Part shown: positions 32,926 to 42,859 of the stretch, one piece after another
Layout of the letters: each line of letters begins with the position of its first letter
Numbering within the stretch: the stretch's first letter is position 1
Source of the DNA: Acidobacteriota bacterium
GTDB taxonomy: Bacteria; Acidobacteriota; Terriglobia; Terriglobales; Acidobacteriaceae
Reading direction: 5' to 3'
Length of the DNA stretch: 64,000 nt
NCBI GenBank assembly: GCA_013289685.1
Contig: JABCZL010000014.1
Location: forward strand, 90,080 to 154,079
Notes under the pieces: generated by a model
Told to the model about the DNA's origin: nothing
Seen by the model: the letters and a program-made list of their open reading frames with translations, nothing else
The model's database searches: none
Program-made: the position numbers and the translations under genes

Positions 32926-35900
32926 TCACTTGACGATGAGCGTTACAGGCAGTGAGTGTCGCAAAGCGCCCGAAGTTCCTGTGACTGTGATCGTGTAGGT
33001 TCCAGGAGTTGTTCCAGACTGGGGCGGCGAAACGATGCCGGTTCCTCCGGCGCATCCAGACATGTAGACCAGAGCCCCGCTCACAAGAACTAGAAGGATG
33101 ATCATCCGAAGCTTTCTCGACCGAAGCCGGGAACCCACCAGAATAATTCCGAATAGGCCAACGGCTTGTAACTGGATCCATATTGCAATCGGACGGTCTT
33201 GGGTTGAACCAAGGTTAGCTGCCTGCGCGACAGCTGCCGTCGTGGAAATGCTCAGGTTGACCGCTGCGGGGTTTCCGCCCGGGGTCACCTTGGTCGGCGA
33301 TAGGCTGCAGGTCGTCAGAGCGGGCGCCCCGCCACAGCTGAGCTGGACAGCACTGGTGAACGGTCCCCCCAGTGGACTAAGAGTCAGTGTGTAGCTGGCT
33401 GTTATGCCAGCCTTAACCGTGTCGCTGCTCGGTGAACCCGTCAGCCAGAAATCTGATCCCGCGCCGGACAGTCCGACCATTTGCGGACCACCCAGAGCGT
33501 TGTCGTTGATGGTCAGGGCCCCGCTGCGCATTCCAGAAGCTGTCGGAGTGAACGTAATGCTGATCGTACAACTGGAGCTAGCGGCTATCGCGGTCGGGCA
33601 TGTGTTGGTTTGCGCGTAGTCTCCCGTCGACTGGACGCTGTTGATACTCAATGCCGCGTTACCACTGTTGGTGAGGGTTACGGTTCGTGCTGCACTGGAG
33701 ATTCCCACCTGTTGTCCAGGAAAGGCCAAGCTCGTGGGGGTAACGGTGGCGATGGGGGCGGGCGCGCCCGAACCAGTCCCGGTAAGAGTCACGGTTTGAG
33801 GGCTGCCCTGAGCGTTGTCACTGAGGGTCAGTGCTCCGCTTCGACTTCCGGTTACTTTCGGTGTGAAGGTCACGTTGAGGGCGCAACCGGAGTTGGGAGC
33901 CAATGTACCGGGACAGCTGTTGATTTGGGCGAAGTCTCCCGTCGACTGGATGCCGTTAATGTTCAAAGTTGCGTTGCCGGTGTTGGTGAGGGTCACAACT
34001 TGAGCCGCACTGGAGGTTCCCACCGTTTGAGCTGAAAAGACCAGGCTTGCGGGACTCAGACCGGCAACAGCACCGGAGCCGCTGCCGCTCAAGTTGACGG
34101 CATGGGGCGACCCCGCTGCATCATCCTGAATCAGGATTGATCCCGAGCGGGCCCCCACGGCGGTGGGGGTAAAGGTCACAGAAAACGTGCAGCTAGCAGC
34201 GGCTGGTACGCTGGCCCCGCAATTATCGGTCTCCGCAAAATCTCCGTTGCTTGTGATCGATGAAATCGACAGCGGCGAACTGCCCATGTTGCGCAGCAGG
34301 ACAGTTCGGAGCTGGCTGCTTGAGCCGACCGCCTGACTGGCGTACTGCAAAGAAGCGGGACTTAAGGCAACGGCAGGAGCGGACGCGGCTCCCATCTTCA
34401 GAATGAAGGCGTCAGTATTCCCTCCCAATACACTCTGGAACGCAGACTGTGTCACCGGGAAATCACTGGAATCCGTCATACCGGCTATATAAAGATTGCC
34501 ACTCGCATCGAGAACCATTCCTGCTGGCGCCGGCTGATCATTCCCGCTGCCGCCGAGATATGTGGCGAATAGCTGTGTGCTGGCCGTCGGGTCAATCTCC
34601 ACTAGTAAAACATCATTTCCGTTAGAGAAGCTTTCGATCCCGTTCACCGTGCCGAATGAGCCGCTTCCTGTGAAACCCAGAATATAGGCATCATTGTTTC
34701 CGTCGAGCACAATGGCCTGCGGGATGGCATAGTTGTTTGGACCGAGGTACGTCGAGTACGTCAGTGTCGCACCGGCGGCGTCGAACTTAGTAGCGAACGC
34801 GTAGTTGCATCCAAATCCATAAACGCTGGGGTCACAAATGCTGGTCGAAGTGATGGGGAAAGTTCCGTTACCGATCGTGACTCCGGTTACATAGACCGAG
34901 CCAGACCCATCTACTGCTAGCGCCTCTAGCTCGGTTATCAGCCCGCTGGGATCAAAGAAATACGTTGAATACTGGAGACTTCCGCTGACGTTGAATTTGC
35001 TGACGAATCCTACTGTGCCACTCCCCGGTTGGGTAGAATCTGTGGTCTGATAAGCGCCGTGCGTGACAGGAAAGTTGTAAGTATTCGTGGTGCCGGTAAC
35101 ATAAGCGTTACCCGCGGTGTCCAGCACCATGCCGAGAATGAAGCTGGCAGGTGGTATCCAGCAAGGAGTTCCCCCGCAGTTGAGCGGCAGGTTCAAATTG
35201 CCACCGAAATAAGTGGAGTAGGACAGGGACGATCCGTCCGGGCTGAACTTCGTCAGAAACCCGTAGCTGCCATACATCCCCCCAAGGTTGGCTGAGACGC
35301 TGGATTGATAAGCGTTGGCAACCGGAAGATTTGTTGAGGATGTGTATCCGGCGATGATCATTTCTCCCGCAGGGTCAATGGCGACGCTGGACGGTAGATC
35401 CGAACCATTTCCCCCGAAGTAAGTCGAGTACAGGAGCGACGAACCATCCTGAGAGATCTTAGTGAGAAAACCGTTCGATGATCCGGGATAGGTTCCCTGA
35501 AACGGATTGACCATCGGAAAGTCGGCAGATGCCGTACTGCCGGTAACGTAAACGTTATTTGCAGAATCGAGTGCCAGGGCGTAGCCAAAATCCGCGTTGC
35601 TACCACCGATGTAATCGGCGTACAAAAGGTTCGACCCAGAGGGATCAAGTTTCGCCACGAAAACGTGGTCTGTACCCGTTGGAAGCGAGCCCAGAGTCGC
35701 CAGCGGGAAGTCGGCTGAGTCTGTAGACCCTGCCACGTACACGCTGCCCGTGCTGTCCACAGCGATTCCCGCAGGCTGGTCGGTACCGCTTCCTCCCAGG
35801 TACGTCGAGTAGACGAGCACGGGGTCAATCACCAGCGGCTTCGCTCGATCGTAAGGAGCCACGTGAAAACTGATGTGTGTCGGATCATTCACGACGTATC

Positions 35901-36618
35901 CCCCGTCAACGACGACGAGCTGGCCGTTGGACTCTTGGTAGACAACCGGGCTCTCGAAGTGCAGCTCTCCACCGTCTGTCTTCAGCAATAGGTTGCCTGC
36001 TGCGTCGACTCGAATCTCTCTGGCCCCTGTGATTTCAAATTGAATTCGGTTAGGGTTTGCTCCCGGTGAGACGGCAAAGTCACACTCCAGCTGTCGGCTG
36101 CTTCCGTAGTAGACGAGATCAATTCCGGGATAAACGCTCTTGTATCGCACTTTGGTAAAGGTCGGCACATTAGTTCGCCACTTAGTGGGGTCATTGCCGA
36201 TGAAGTAATTTACCTTGCCGGGTTTTCGATCTTCCCCGATGACTACGGGACTCTTGGCTGCTCCCGACAACCGAAACTGGATGGTTGTATTGGAAGCCGA
36301 TACGACGTTGGTGGTCGGCAAATTGTCCGTCGGTGGGGTCGGCACGACCTTGGCCGGACGCAAAGAAAGCACCATACTACCTGAAGTGAGAAACGCGGTG
36401 TATCCTCTGCCGCGGAACAAGAACTTGACCTGCGGGTCGGCCTGGCCCTGGTTCGCTTCGAACACGGCGGACAGCTTGCCATAGTTGGTGTTGGTTCCCG
36501 CACTCAAAGCGGTGCGGACATTCGGCGGCAACGGTCCCGATGTCTGCTGCGCGAACGATGCCATCGCTGCCAACACGAACGAAAAGAGAACCCACGCAAT
36601 GTTCCTGAGTCGCATCAT
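32926..36618 (-). CDS. Large secreted SBBP-repeat and choice-of-anchor-D protein
   Basis: A 1230-residue exported protein; the ATG pair at 36618/36615 follows GAGGGACA, and a longer frame to 36687 is rejected. A signal peptide (RNIAWVLFSFVLAAMASFAQ) is followed by the N-terminal domain typical of these proteins (AVFEANQGQADPQVKFLFRG, VYPGIDLVYYGSSRQLECDF). Then come about eight SBBP propeller repeats (LVYSTYLGGSGTDQPAGIAV, GSVYVAGSTDSADFP). Next are three to four choice-of-anchor-D/Hydin-like Ig domains (SLVFSAQTVGTSSAAQVVTL, GDFAQINSCPGTLAPNSGC). Near the C-terminus there is a hydrophobic segment (IILLVLVSGALVYMSGC) and a final Ig-like end. It is probably a surface or matrix protein; ligand unknown. 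Confidence 0.88.
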   Translation of the reverse strand: MMRLRNIAWVLFSFVLAAMASFAQQTSGPLPPNVRTALSAGTNTNYGKLSAVFEANQGQADPQVKFLFRGRGYTAFLTSGSMVLSLRPAKVVPTPPTDNLPTTNVVSASNTTIQFRLSGAAKSPVVIGEDRKPGKVNYFIGNDPTKWRTNVPTFTKVRYKSVYPGIDLVYYGSSRQLECDFAVSPGANPNRIQFEITGAREIRVDAAGNLLLKTDGGELHFESPVVYQESNGQLVVVDGGYVVNDPTHISFHVAPYDRAKPLVIDPVLVYSTYLGGSGTDQPAGIAVDSTGSVYVAGSTDSADFPLATLGSLPTGTDHVFVAKLDPSGSNLLYADYIGGSNADFGYALALDSANNVYVTGSTASADFPMVNPFQGTYPGSSNGFLTKISQDGSSLLYSTYFGGNGSDLPSSVAIDPAGEMIIAGYTSSTNLPVANAYQSSVSANLGGMYGSYGFLTKFSPDGSSLSYSTYFGGNLNLPLNCGGTPCWIPPASFILGMVLDTAGNAYVTGTTNTYNFPVTHGAYQTTDSTQPGSGTVGFVSKFNVSGSLQYSTYFFDPSGLITELEALAVDGSGSVYVTGVTIGNGTFPITSTSICDPSVYGFGCNYAFATKFDAAGATLTYSTYLGPNNYAIPQAIVLDGNNDAYILGFTGSGSFGTVNGIESFSNGNDVLLVEIDPTASTQLFATYLGGSGNDQPAPAGMVLDASGNLYIAGMTDSSDFPVTQSAFQSVLGGNTDAFILKMGAASAPAVALSPASLQYASQAVGSSSQLRTVLLRNMGSSPLSISSITSNGDFAETDNCGASVPAAASCTFSVTFTPTAVGARSGSILIQDDAAGSPHAVNLSGSGSGAVAGLSPASLVFSAQTVGTSSAAQVVTLTNTGNATLNINGIQSTGDFAQINSCPGTLAPNSGCALNVTFTPKVTGSRSGALTLSDNAQGSPQTVTLTGTGSGAPAPIATVTPTSLAFPGQQVGISSAARTVTLTNSGNAALSINSVQSTGDYAQTNTCPTAIAASSSCTISITFTPTASGMRSGALTINDNALGGPQMVGLSGAGSDFWLTGSPSSDTVKAGITASYTLTLSPLGGPFTSAVQLSCGGAPALTTCSLSPTKVTPGGNPAAVNLSISTTAAVAQAANLGSTQDRPIAIWIQLQAVGLFGIILVGSRLRSRKLRMIILLVLVSGALVYMSGCAGGTGIVSPPQSGTTPGTYTITVTGTSGALRHSLPVTLIVK

Positions 36619-37188
36619 TGTCCCTCGCACTCGAATAGCTTGATCTAAGCAAGCGGCAAGGGGAGCCGTTCGCCAGCGCTCTCGCACTCGTCAGTTATTG
36701 CACGATGACTGCCGAAGGGTTCTGATGTGAGGGATGGCACGTAGCCCTAAGACCCAACGGAGATTAGGGCTGTAACCCGGTTGAAAGCTCATTGCGGAGG
36801 CCGCTTGAACGGAGGCTCGATTCGGGAATACTGTCCCACTCTTGGACATCACGGGCGCTGCTTGCTTAAGTCTCAGGTTGGTTTGGTCAGGTCTCGGCTT
36901 AAGGGCCAGCTTGGCGAGTACGAGGATTTGGAATCGTCTCGCATCCTTAAAAACTGTACGAGTACAGCACTATCCCTGCCACACGTATTTACCGCAGCAG
37001 CACGGTACGGTTTCGGTAGGTTGTTGCTTGGTTAATTGCTTTTTACAGATGGGACACGGTTTAGTCATCACGTACTTCATACTCATATTCCTCGGTTCCT
37101 GTCGACCCCTAATGAGCCTGCCGAAACCTTATCGTGAACTTTGTTTCATTTGCGCTCTTCGGTCCGCGTTGACGCGGGTTACTCACTA
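36619..37188. other. Intergenic region between two minus-strand genes
   Basis: About 570 bp with no supported gene. Small frames on both strands lack ribosome sites and domains. The right end lies downstream of the LuxR-type gene, the left end is the promoter region of the large secreted protein. Confidence 0.4.
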
Positions 37189-37902
37189 TCAAATCAGCTG
37201 GCCAGTTATCGCTGCTGGTTGCGCGGTTTGAAGAGCGGCTCTCATTAACTCTTCTCTGGAGGCGACCAGTGAGTGCGTAATCACGTGTACAGAAAGCAGG
37301 ACTCGGTTCGGTACCCCGACTTTTCTCATAAGCTTGGCCACGTGCGCTTTCACCGTGCGCTCTTCGATTCCTAGAGGAGCTGCGATTTCCTTGTTCGAGC
37401 AGCCCGCCACCAGCATCCTGAGTACTTCTTTTTCCCGGCGGGTGAACGGTCGATGGCCCACAGAAACATCGCGCCCCGAGGATGCCTGCTCGACGAACAT
37501 GGCGAGGACCCGCCTTGGAGCCCAAACCGACCCGGCCTGCACAATTCGAATTGCCCGCACGAGTTCGCCGACCGATGCAGCCTCGTCGACGCAGCCTTTC
37601 GCGCCTGCTACGATCGCCTCCAGCATTGCAGCTTCATCCATGTTGCATCCCGTCACGATGACGTCCAGGCCGGGGCGGAGTGCCTTCAGAGTGCTCAGCA
37701 CTTCGAGGATATTCCTGCCGGAATGACTGCCCAGCAGACCGACGTCTACTTCCTGATTTTTACCGATTTCAGGGAGAGACACGGCCCGAAGCTCGAAATC
37801 GGTTTCTGAGCTCAATAGAGCGCGGAATCCCAAAAACCGAAGCGGATCGCTGTCGATCACCGCGATGCGGACTGTTGTCTTCTTGGCTGGAGAGGTTTCC
37901 AT
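37189..37902 (-). CDS. NarL/FixJ-type regulator with non-phosphorylatable pseudo-receiver
   Basis: A 237-residue protein with AAGGAAA before its ATG. Residues 10-125 follow a receiver fold (VRIAVIDSDPLRFLGFRALL, MLEAIVAGAKGCV). The phospho-acceptor position reads VGLLGSHSG, with glycine in place of aspartate, and the conserved lysine is replaced as well (GCVDEAAS). The C-terminal LuxR-type HTH is intact (FTRREKEVLRMLVAGCSNKE, IAAPLGIEERTVKAHVAKLM). It should bind DNA independently of phosphorylation. The target is unknown. Confidence 0.85.
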   Translation of the reverse strand: METSPAKKTTVRIAVIDSDPLRFLGFRALLSSETDFELRAVSLPEIGKNQEVDVGLLGSHSGRNILEVLSTLKALRPGLDVIVTGCNMDEAAMLEAIVAGAKGCVDEAASVGELVRAIRIVQAGSVWAPRRVLAMFVEQASSGRDVSVGHRPFTRREKEVLRMLVAGCSNKEIAAPLGIEERTVKAHVAKLMRKVGVPNRVLLSVHVITHSLVASREELMRAALQTAQPAAITGQLI

Positions 37903-38567
37903 GAATTTTCCTTATGATTTCTCGCGCTTGCCATGAGATCGCTGTTGCATGCAGCATTGAGTTCGTACCATTTCGACGCAAGCGTGATGCCACAACCGAT
38001 GGCTGAAATACCTCTGTACTTTGAGCACGATAACCCGCGCACGCTTCAGCCGCTTTGTCTGTAGGTCTGTAAAGATGCCCTGAAACCAGACGCAGCGTGC
38101 ACGGCTCGTTAAGAAAGCGTCATCGTCGATTAGGCCAGGCCCTTATGGAGCTACACTCTCGCCGTGTCATCACGTGAGACATGGCCCCCTTAGGTGGCCC
38201 GTGCGTCTAAGCGCTGTCTCGTAAACGGACATCAATCCTTGAAAGCAGACACCCGCGCGCAGTCCGGCGGCAACGAGGATTCTGAACCCTGTTTATTCTC
38301 TCGCAAGATGCTCCAACCACAACAACTTACCAAGTGTCACAGTTTTGAGGCATTAAGCCCCTCCTGTATTCGATGGCAGGGTTCGTGCACAAACAGGTTC
38401 GATCCACTTGTGCCCATGTCGAAGGTCAAAATTAGCCAGCGTCAGTCGGCTGCTCTTGGCGACCGCGTCTGCCAAGGCAGGCGAAGGTGCGATTATCTTG
38501 CCTCAGCGCTACCCAAGAAGGCTGCGGTCCGAGAGATTGAGGAGTTAGAAAACCAAAGGAGTAAAGC
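37903..38567. other. Intergenic region between divergent regulators
   Basis: About 660 bp between the LuxR-type gene (minus) and the receiver gene (plus). Frames on the plus strand (38194-38571) show no domain. No repeats or hairpins of note were seen. Confidence 0.4.
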
Positions 38568-39185
38568 GTGAAACTGCTGATCGCTGAAGACGACTTGTTT
38601 TTCCAAAAGATGCTGCAACATGTTCTCACGCCTGATCATGAACTCGAAATCGCCCATGACGGAAATGAGGCTTGGGCGATCCTCCAGCGTCCCGATGCGC
38701 CACGGTTAGCGATCCTTGACTGGGTGATGCCTGGACTGAGCGGGCCGCAGGTCTGCCGCAAGGTGAGAGCATGCGCGGCTCTATCTGCTATGTACTTGAT
38801 CATCTTGACTGCGAGAAATAATGAGGCGGACATCGTCTCCGGACTCCGTGCGGGTGCGGATGACTATATAACCAAACCCCCCATACCGGCGGAACTCCGA
38901 GCCCGGGTGAGAGTAGGGGAGCGGATCTTGGAGTTACAGGCCGCGGTCAAGGAGCAACCGGTCCTTGCGAATCAGGCATCGGGTCGAGAAAACCATCTTC
39001 GCGAGTCACTTGTGGGTTGTCCAGTCCTCCATAGGCTGCCTGGACAAGAGCATTGGTCTGGAATTGAAGCTTGCCCAGTTCAACACTTCGAACCCGGAGA
39101 CTACTGCTCAGTTTCTGAGGAGTCCGGTAGCGTGATGCTTCGGCCCCTAAACCACTTACTGGAGAATCGCAATCCCCATCGCTGA
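38568..39185 (+). CDS. Response regulator receiver with unusual or eroded C-terminal tail
   Basis: A 205-residue frame. Residues 1-125 are a complete receiver ([57 protein letters not shown]) ending in a helix ([20 protein letters not shown]). In similar proteins this helix leads into a GGDEF domain. Here residues 130-205 have no domain and poor composition (Cys, His and Pro rich), and other frames of the same stretch contain receiver-like scraps. The gene is therefore probably a truncated response regulator. The receiver itself looks functional. The hybrid kinase gene starts about 100 bp downstream. Confidence 0.7.
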   Translation: MKLLIAEDDLFFQKMLQHVLTPDHELEIAHDGNEAWAILQRPDAPRLAILDWVMPGLSGPQVCRKVRACAALSAMYLIILTARNNEADIVSGLRAGADDYITKPPIPAELRARVRVGERILELQAAVKEQPVLANQASGRENHLRESLVGCPVLHRLPGQEHWSGIEACPVQHFEPGDYCSVSEESGSVMLRPLNHLLENRNPHR

Positions 39186-39231
39186 GAAAGACGGGATTCT
39201 TATTCCGGAATCCGAGCCGCGCAGTTGGGCT

Positions 39232-39289
39232 TCCGAAACCATCCTTGTTGCGGAAGACGATCCCATTTTTCGCCGGCTTCTGCAACTCT
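39232..39289 (+). pseudogene. Start of a second receiver domain, remnant
   Basis: In a frame different from the kinase gene, the bases just before its ATG encode [20 protein letters not shown], the first strand and acidic residues of a receiver. A stop codon follows two residues later. No further receiver sequence continues in any frame, because the kinase N-terminus begins here. It is a fragment left by a fusion or deletion. Confidence 0.5.
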
Positions 39290-39292
39290 CTC

Positions 39293-42256
39293 ATGCTTAA
39301 ACAGCGGGTCACCCTTCGCCACGCTCTTCTGTCCGTTGCGTTCGTGCTGGTATTTCTTCTGCTCAACCGTCCGGAAGTCATTGTAATCTCCCGCCTCGGT
39401 GCGGTGGTCTGGTATCCGGCTACGGGGTTGGCCCTGGCAATCTTGCTGGGGATTAGCCCGTGGTACGTGTTCCCGGTCAGTTTTTCTGTCGCTCTTGCGG
39501 GGATACTGATCTACGACCAGCCCATCCTGACATTCAGCGGAACGGTCGAGGCTTTGGTTGGTGCGGGCATTTACGCCGCGGCCGCATACGCTTTACGCGG
39601 CCCGCTGCAAATCGATCTTGGGTTACGCCGACGGCGAGACGTCGTTCTGTACATCTCTGTGACTACGGCGGCCGCACTGGTATCCACCGGCGTTGGTGTT
39701 GTCTGCCTGGTTGCAGACCGCGCGATCCATTGGAACGAATTCTGGCAGTCCGCTTCGGTGTGGTTTCTTGGCGACCAGATCGGGTTGCTGGGGGTTGCGC
39801 CCTTTCTTCTCATTCACGTATTTCCCTGGGTGCGCAGGCAACTTTCTCCGGAGCCCTTGGAAACTGATCCGCAGAAGAGGTATTCGCGAAAGAGAACGTG
39901 GAGTTTTTGGACGCTGGTGGAATTGGGAGCGCAAATCTGCGCACTGCTACTTTCTTTATGGATGTTGTTCGGAGCGCCATTTCTGCACTTTCAGGTTTTC
40001 TTTATCACCTTCGTTCCAATCATCTGGATCGCGATGCGACAGGGAGTCCAGAGAGTAGTTTCTGGTTTGCTCGCACTCAATTTTGGCATTGTAGTCGCGC
40101 TGCATTTCTCGACGCCGACGGCCGTCTTGCTCCCTGAATACGGCCTCCTCATGTTTGTAGTCTCGGCTACAGGACTCATCGTGGGATCGGCGGTAACGGA
40201 GCGGCAACGCCTCGCGGTTGAGTTGCTCCAACGCAGCGCCGAATTGGTGGATGCCAATACTCAGATGATTGCCGCTAAATACAAGGCGGAGGGAGCCAGT
40301 CGGATCAAGAGCGAGTTTCTGGCGAATATGAGTCACGAAATCCGCACCCCGATGAACGGGATTGTCGGTATGACGGAATTGGTGCTCGACACCGAACTGA
40401 CGCATGAACAGCGTGATTACCTCCTGATACTGAAATCCTCGGGGGATTCTCTGCTCGGTGTGATCAATGACATACTCGATTTCTCCAAAGTGGAAGCTGG
40501 AAAGCTGGAACTTGACCCTGTTGAATTCAGTCTGCAGGACATGATCGGCGAGACGCTGAGAGGGTTAGCCCTGCGAGCGCATGAGAAAGACCTCGAACTC
40601 GCGTACCACGTTGATCCCCAGCTGCCCGACTATATAGTCGGCGATTCCGGGCGACTGCGCCAGGTGTTGGTCAACCTCGTGGGCAATGCCATCAAGTTCA
40701 CGTCCCAGGGAGAAGTTGTTGTCCGGATACAGATGGATTCCTGCAGCAATCTTGAACTTGGCCTTCATTTCAGCGTAGCCGACACCGGCATTGGCATAGC
40801 CGCGGAGAAACATTCTCTCGTCTTTGAGGCGTTTGCACAGGCCGATGGCAGTACAACGCGCAACCACGGCGGCACTGGTCTGGGACTAGCCATCTGCTCA
40901 CGGCTGGCTGGACTGATGGGTGGGCGAGTCTGGCTGGAGAGCACAGTGGGTGAGGGCAGCACATTTCATTTCACGGTCGTTTTCAACACTGCTGAAACGC
41001 AACGGACTCCTAGAGTTCCGGCTCAAACCGCTGCGCTTGTGAACCTACCCGTGTTGCTGGTTGATGACAACGCGGCGAACCGGCAAATTCTAGTGGAAAT
41101 CACGAAAAGTTGGGGCATGAACCCGACTCCTGTGGAGAGTGGCAGCGCCGCCATGGAAGCTATCCATCAAGCCGAGGCGAGTGGCCCCGGCTTTCGTATT
41201 GCGGTCATTGATAGTCACATGCCCGAGATGGATGGATTTCAGTTGGCGGAGCGAATCAAGCAGGTTCCGCGTCTCGCCGGCACGATTGTCATGATGATGA
41301 CTGCTGACGACCGGAGCGGGAAGGCCGAACGCCGCAGCGGGGTGGGGATCGCGGCGTATCTTCAGAAACCCATACGACCGTCGGAACTGCTGTCGGCCAT
41401 CCTGATAGTTCTCGGCCAAACATCGCCGGGTTCCGGACCCGGCTCAGTGACAAGATGCAGCCCACCCAAGACATCACTAAAGCTCCGGATTCTGGTAGCC
41501 GAAGACAATCCGGTGAACCAGAGGGTAGTCGTGCGGATGTTGGAGAAAATGGGACACTTAGCGGCAATCGCTCCCAACGGGCGGGAGGCGTTGTCAATGC
41601 TCGAGGCGGGGACCTTTGATCTTGTGTTTATGGACGTGCAAATGCCCGAGATCGGTGGCCTAACGGCAACCCGGAAGATCCGCGAGAGCGAGATGCAAAC
41701 GGGGAATCGCATTCCGATCATCGCCATGACAGCTCACGCAATGAAGGGCGATAAGGAGCGATGTCTGGAGGCGGGCATGGACGCATACATCAGCAAGCCC
41801 GTGACCAGCCAGAGAATCGCAGAAACGATCGCCGAGGTCTTCCATGTGGAAGCCCAAGCCCAGGTGATCTCGGTCTCTCCGCCTCTTCCGGACGCTCCGC
41901 CGATATGGGATCGCAGCAAGGCGCTGGAGCGCGTGGATGGCGACGAACCGCTCCTGCGCGAACTCGTGGAGATTTTCCTGAAAGAAAGCCCCAAGCAAAT
42001 AGCCAGCTTGCAGCAAGCAATCGAAACAGCCAATCTGGAGGAGATCGAGAGAATCGCACACAATCTAAAGGGAGAACTGGGCTATCTGGGACTGCCAGAT
42101 GCCGCGCAGAAAGCCAAGGACCTTGAGCATCTCGGGCATGAGCGCATATTGCAACCTGCGGCTGACCTGTTCCCAACATTCGAGGCCGGGGTGTCTGCGG
42201 TTGCAGCAGCGATGCAAGATATGCTGGATGAGAGGCGCGAGCCGGTTGATCTTTAG
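39293..42256 (+). CDS. MASE1 hybrid histidine kinase (HK-REC-REC-HPt)
   Basis: A 987-residue inner-membrane kinase; the ATG at 39293 is preferred to the TTG at 39245. Residues 1-300 are a MASE1 sensor with eight or so helices ([40 protein letters not shown]). HisKA has the phosphorylated histidine in [17 protein letters not shown]. The ATPase has the N, G1 and G2 boxes ([30 protein letters not shown]). A first receiver ([23 protein letters not shown]) and a second ([27 protein letters not shown]) follow, then an HPt domain with [11 protein letters not shown]. It is a complete phosphorelay in one chain. The NtrC-type regulator downstream could be one output. Confidence 0.93.
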   Translation: MLKQRVTLRHALLSVAFVLVFLLLNRPEVIVISRLGAVVWYPATGLALAILLGISPWYVFPVSFSVALAGILIYDQPILTFSGTVEALVGAGIYAAAAYALRGPLQIDLGLRRRRDVVLYISVTTAAALVSTGVGVVCLVADRAIHWNEFWQSASVWFLGDQIGLLGVAPFLLIHVFPWVRRQLSPEPLETDPQKRYSRKRTWSFWTLVELGAQICALLLSLWMLFGAPFLHFQVFFITFVPIIWIAMRQGVQRVVSGLLALNFGIVVALHFSTPTAVLLPEYGLLMFVVSATGLIVGSAVTERQRLAVELLQRSAELVDANTQMIAAKYKAEGASRIKSEFLANMSHEIRTPMNGIVGMTELVLDTELTHEQRDYLLILKSSGDSLLGVINDILDFSKVEAGKLELDPVEFSLQDMIGETLRGLALRAHEKDLELAYHVDPQLPDYIVGDSGRLRQVLVNLVGNAIKFTSQGEVVVRIQMDSCSNLELGLHFSVADTGIGIAAEKHSLVFEAFAQADGSTTRNHGGTGLGLAICSRLAGLMGGRVWLESTVGEGSTFHFTVVFNTAETQRTPRVPAQTAALVNLPVLLVDDNAANRQILVEITKSWGMNPTPVESGSAAMEAIHQAEASGPGFRIAVIDSHMPEMDGFQLAERIKQVPRLAGTIVMMMTADDRSGKAERRSGVGIAAYLQKPIRPSELLSAILIVLGQTSPGSGPGSVTRCSPPKTSLKLRILVAEDNPVNQRVVVRMLEKMGHLAAIAPNGREALSMLEAGTFDLVFMDVQMPEIGGLTATRKIRESEMQTGNRIPIIAMTAHAMKGDKERCLEAGMDAYISKPVTSQRIAETIAEVFHVEAQAQVISVSPPLPDAPPIWDRSKALERVDGDEPLLRELVEIFLKESPKQIASLQQAIETANLEEIERIAHNLKGELGYLGLPDAAQKAKDLEHLGHERILQPAADLFPTFEAGVSAVAAAMQDMLDERREPVDL

Positions 42257-42361
42257 TCCAAGCGAAAGATGAATTTCCTCACGAGACGGACGCTCAAGGG
42301 TATCTGAGCGATTTCCAGGAATTGGACGAGATTCCAGCGCGTGGAAATCCTCCTCAGGTTC

Positions 42362-42454
42362 ATGTGCCGGTCGCCGATCCCCAGGATCTCGGCAGCTTGC
42401 CACAACGTGATCTTCTTTCGCCATCGCCCGCAATTTCACTTCTTGTACCTTCAT
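42362..42454 (-). pseudogene. Fragment of a transposase N-terminal helix-turn-helix
   Basis: On the minus strand, MKVQEVKLRAMAK is followed, after a one-base frameshift (an extra A in the run before ATCACG), by ITLWQAAEILGIGDRHM. Together they match the N-terminal HTH of ISNCY-type transposases (W/QAAEILGIS-R-MRRW pattern). After this the similarity fades and no DDE catalytic region is present. It is a decayed insertion-sequence remnant; no terminal repeats were recognised. Confidence 0.45.
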
Positions 42455-42466
42455 CGCCCACTCCAC

Positions 42467-42859
42467 AGCGGCCCTCGGATGTAGAATGATGCCCGGCCTG
42501 ATCTCCTATCCTCGCCGCCCGAAAAGCAGACATCTCACGTGCTATCTCAACCGGACATATCATGTGCTACCGACAAACCAGAATTTGCCTCTTGACTCGC
42601 TTCCGGCATTTGCTATAAGCCTCCTATCAGGTCCTTTCCCCCTGCGGAGGGGGCGTGGTTCAGCACGGCTACGACGTGACCCAGGCACCGCTCTTTTGAC
42701 CGCAGGAGCCTTACTTTCGCTACGGAAAGGCGAGATTTGCATGCTGGCATGCTGTGTTTCTCAACTCCCGCTCTCGATTCCCGCCATTCGCAGCTCCACT
42801 CAGACGTGCTCAACCTGCCATCATTGTCAGAGGAATAGTCTCAAAGGCCGGAGTGCCAA
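42467..42859. other. Intergenic region before the NtrC-type gene
   Basis: About 390 bp with no supported gene. The frame 42486-42863 has no domain. It should contain the promoter of the sigma-54 activator gene. Confidence 0.4.

Noticed and set aside
33481..34035. Plus-strand frame opposite the SBBP-repeat protein
   Set aside because: Repetitive sequence is only the reverse of the Ig-like repeats of the true gene.
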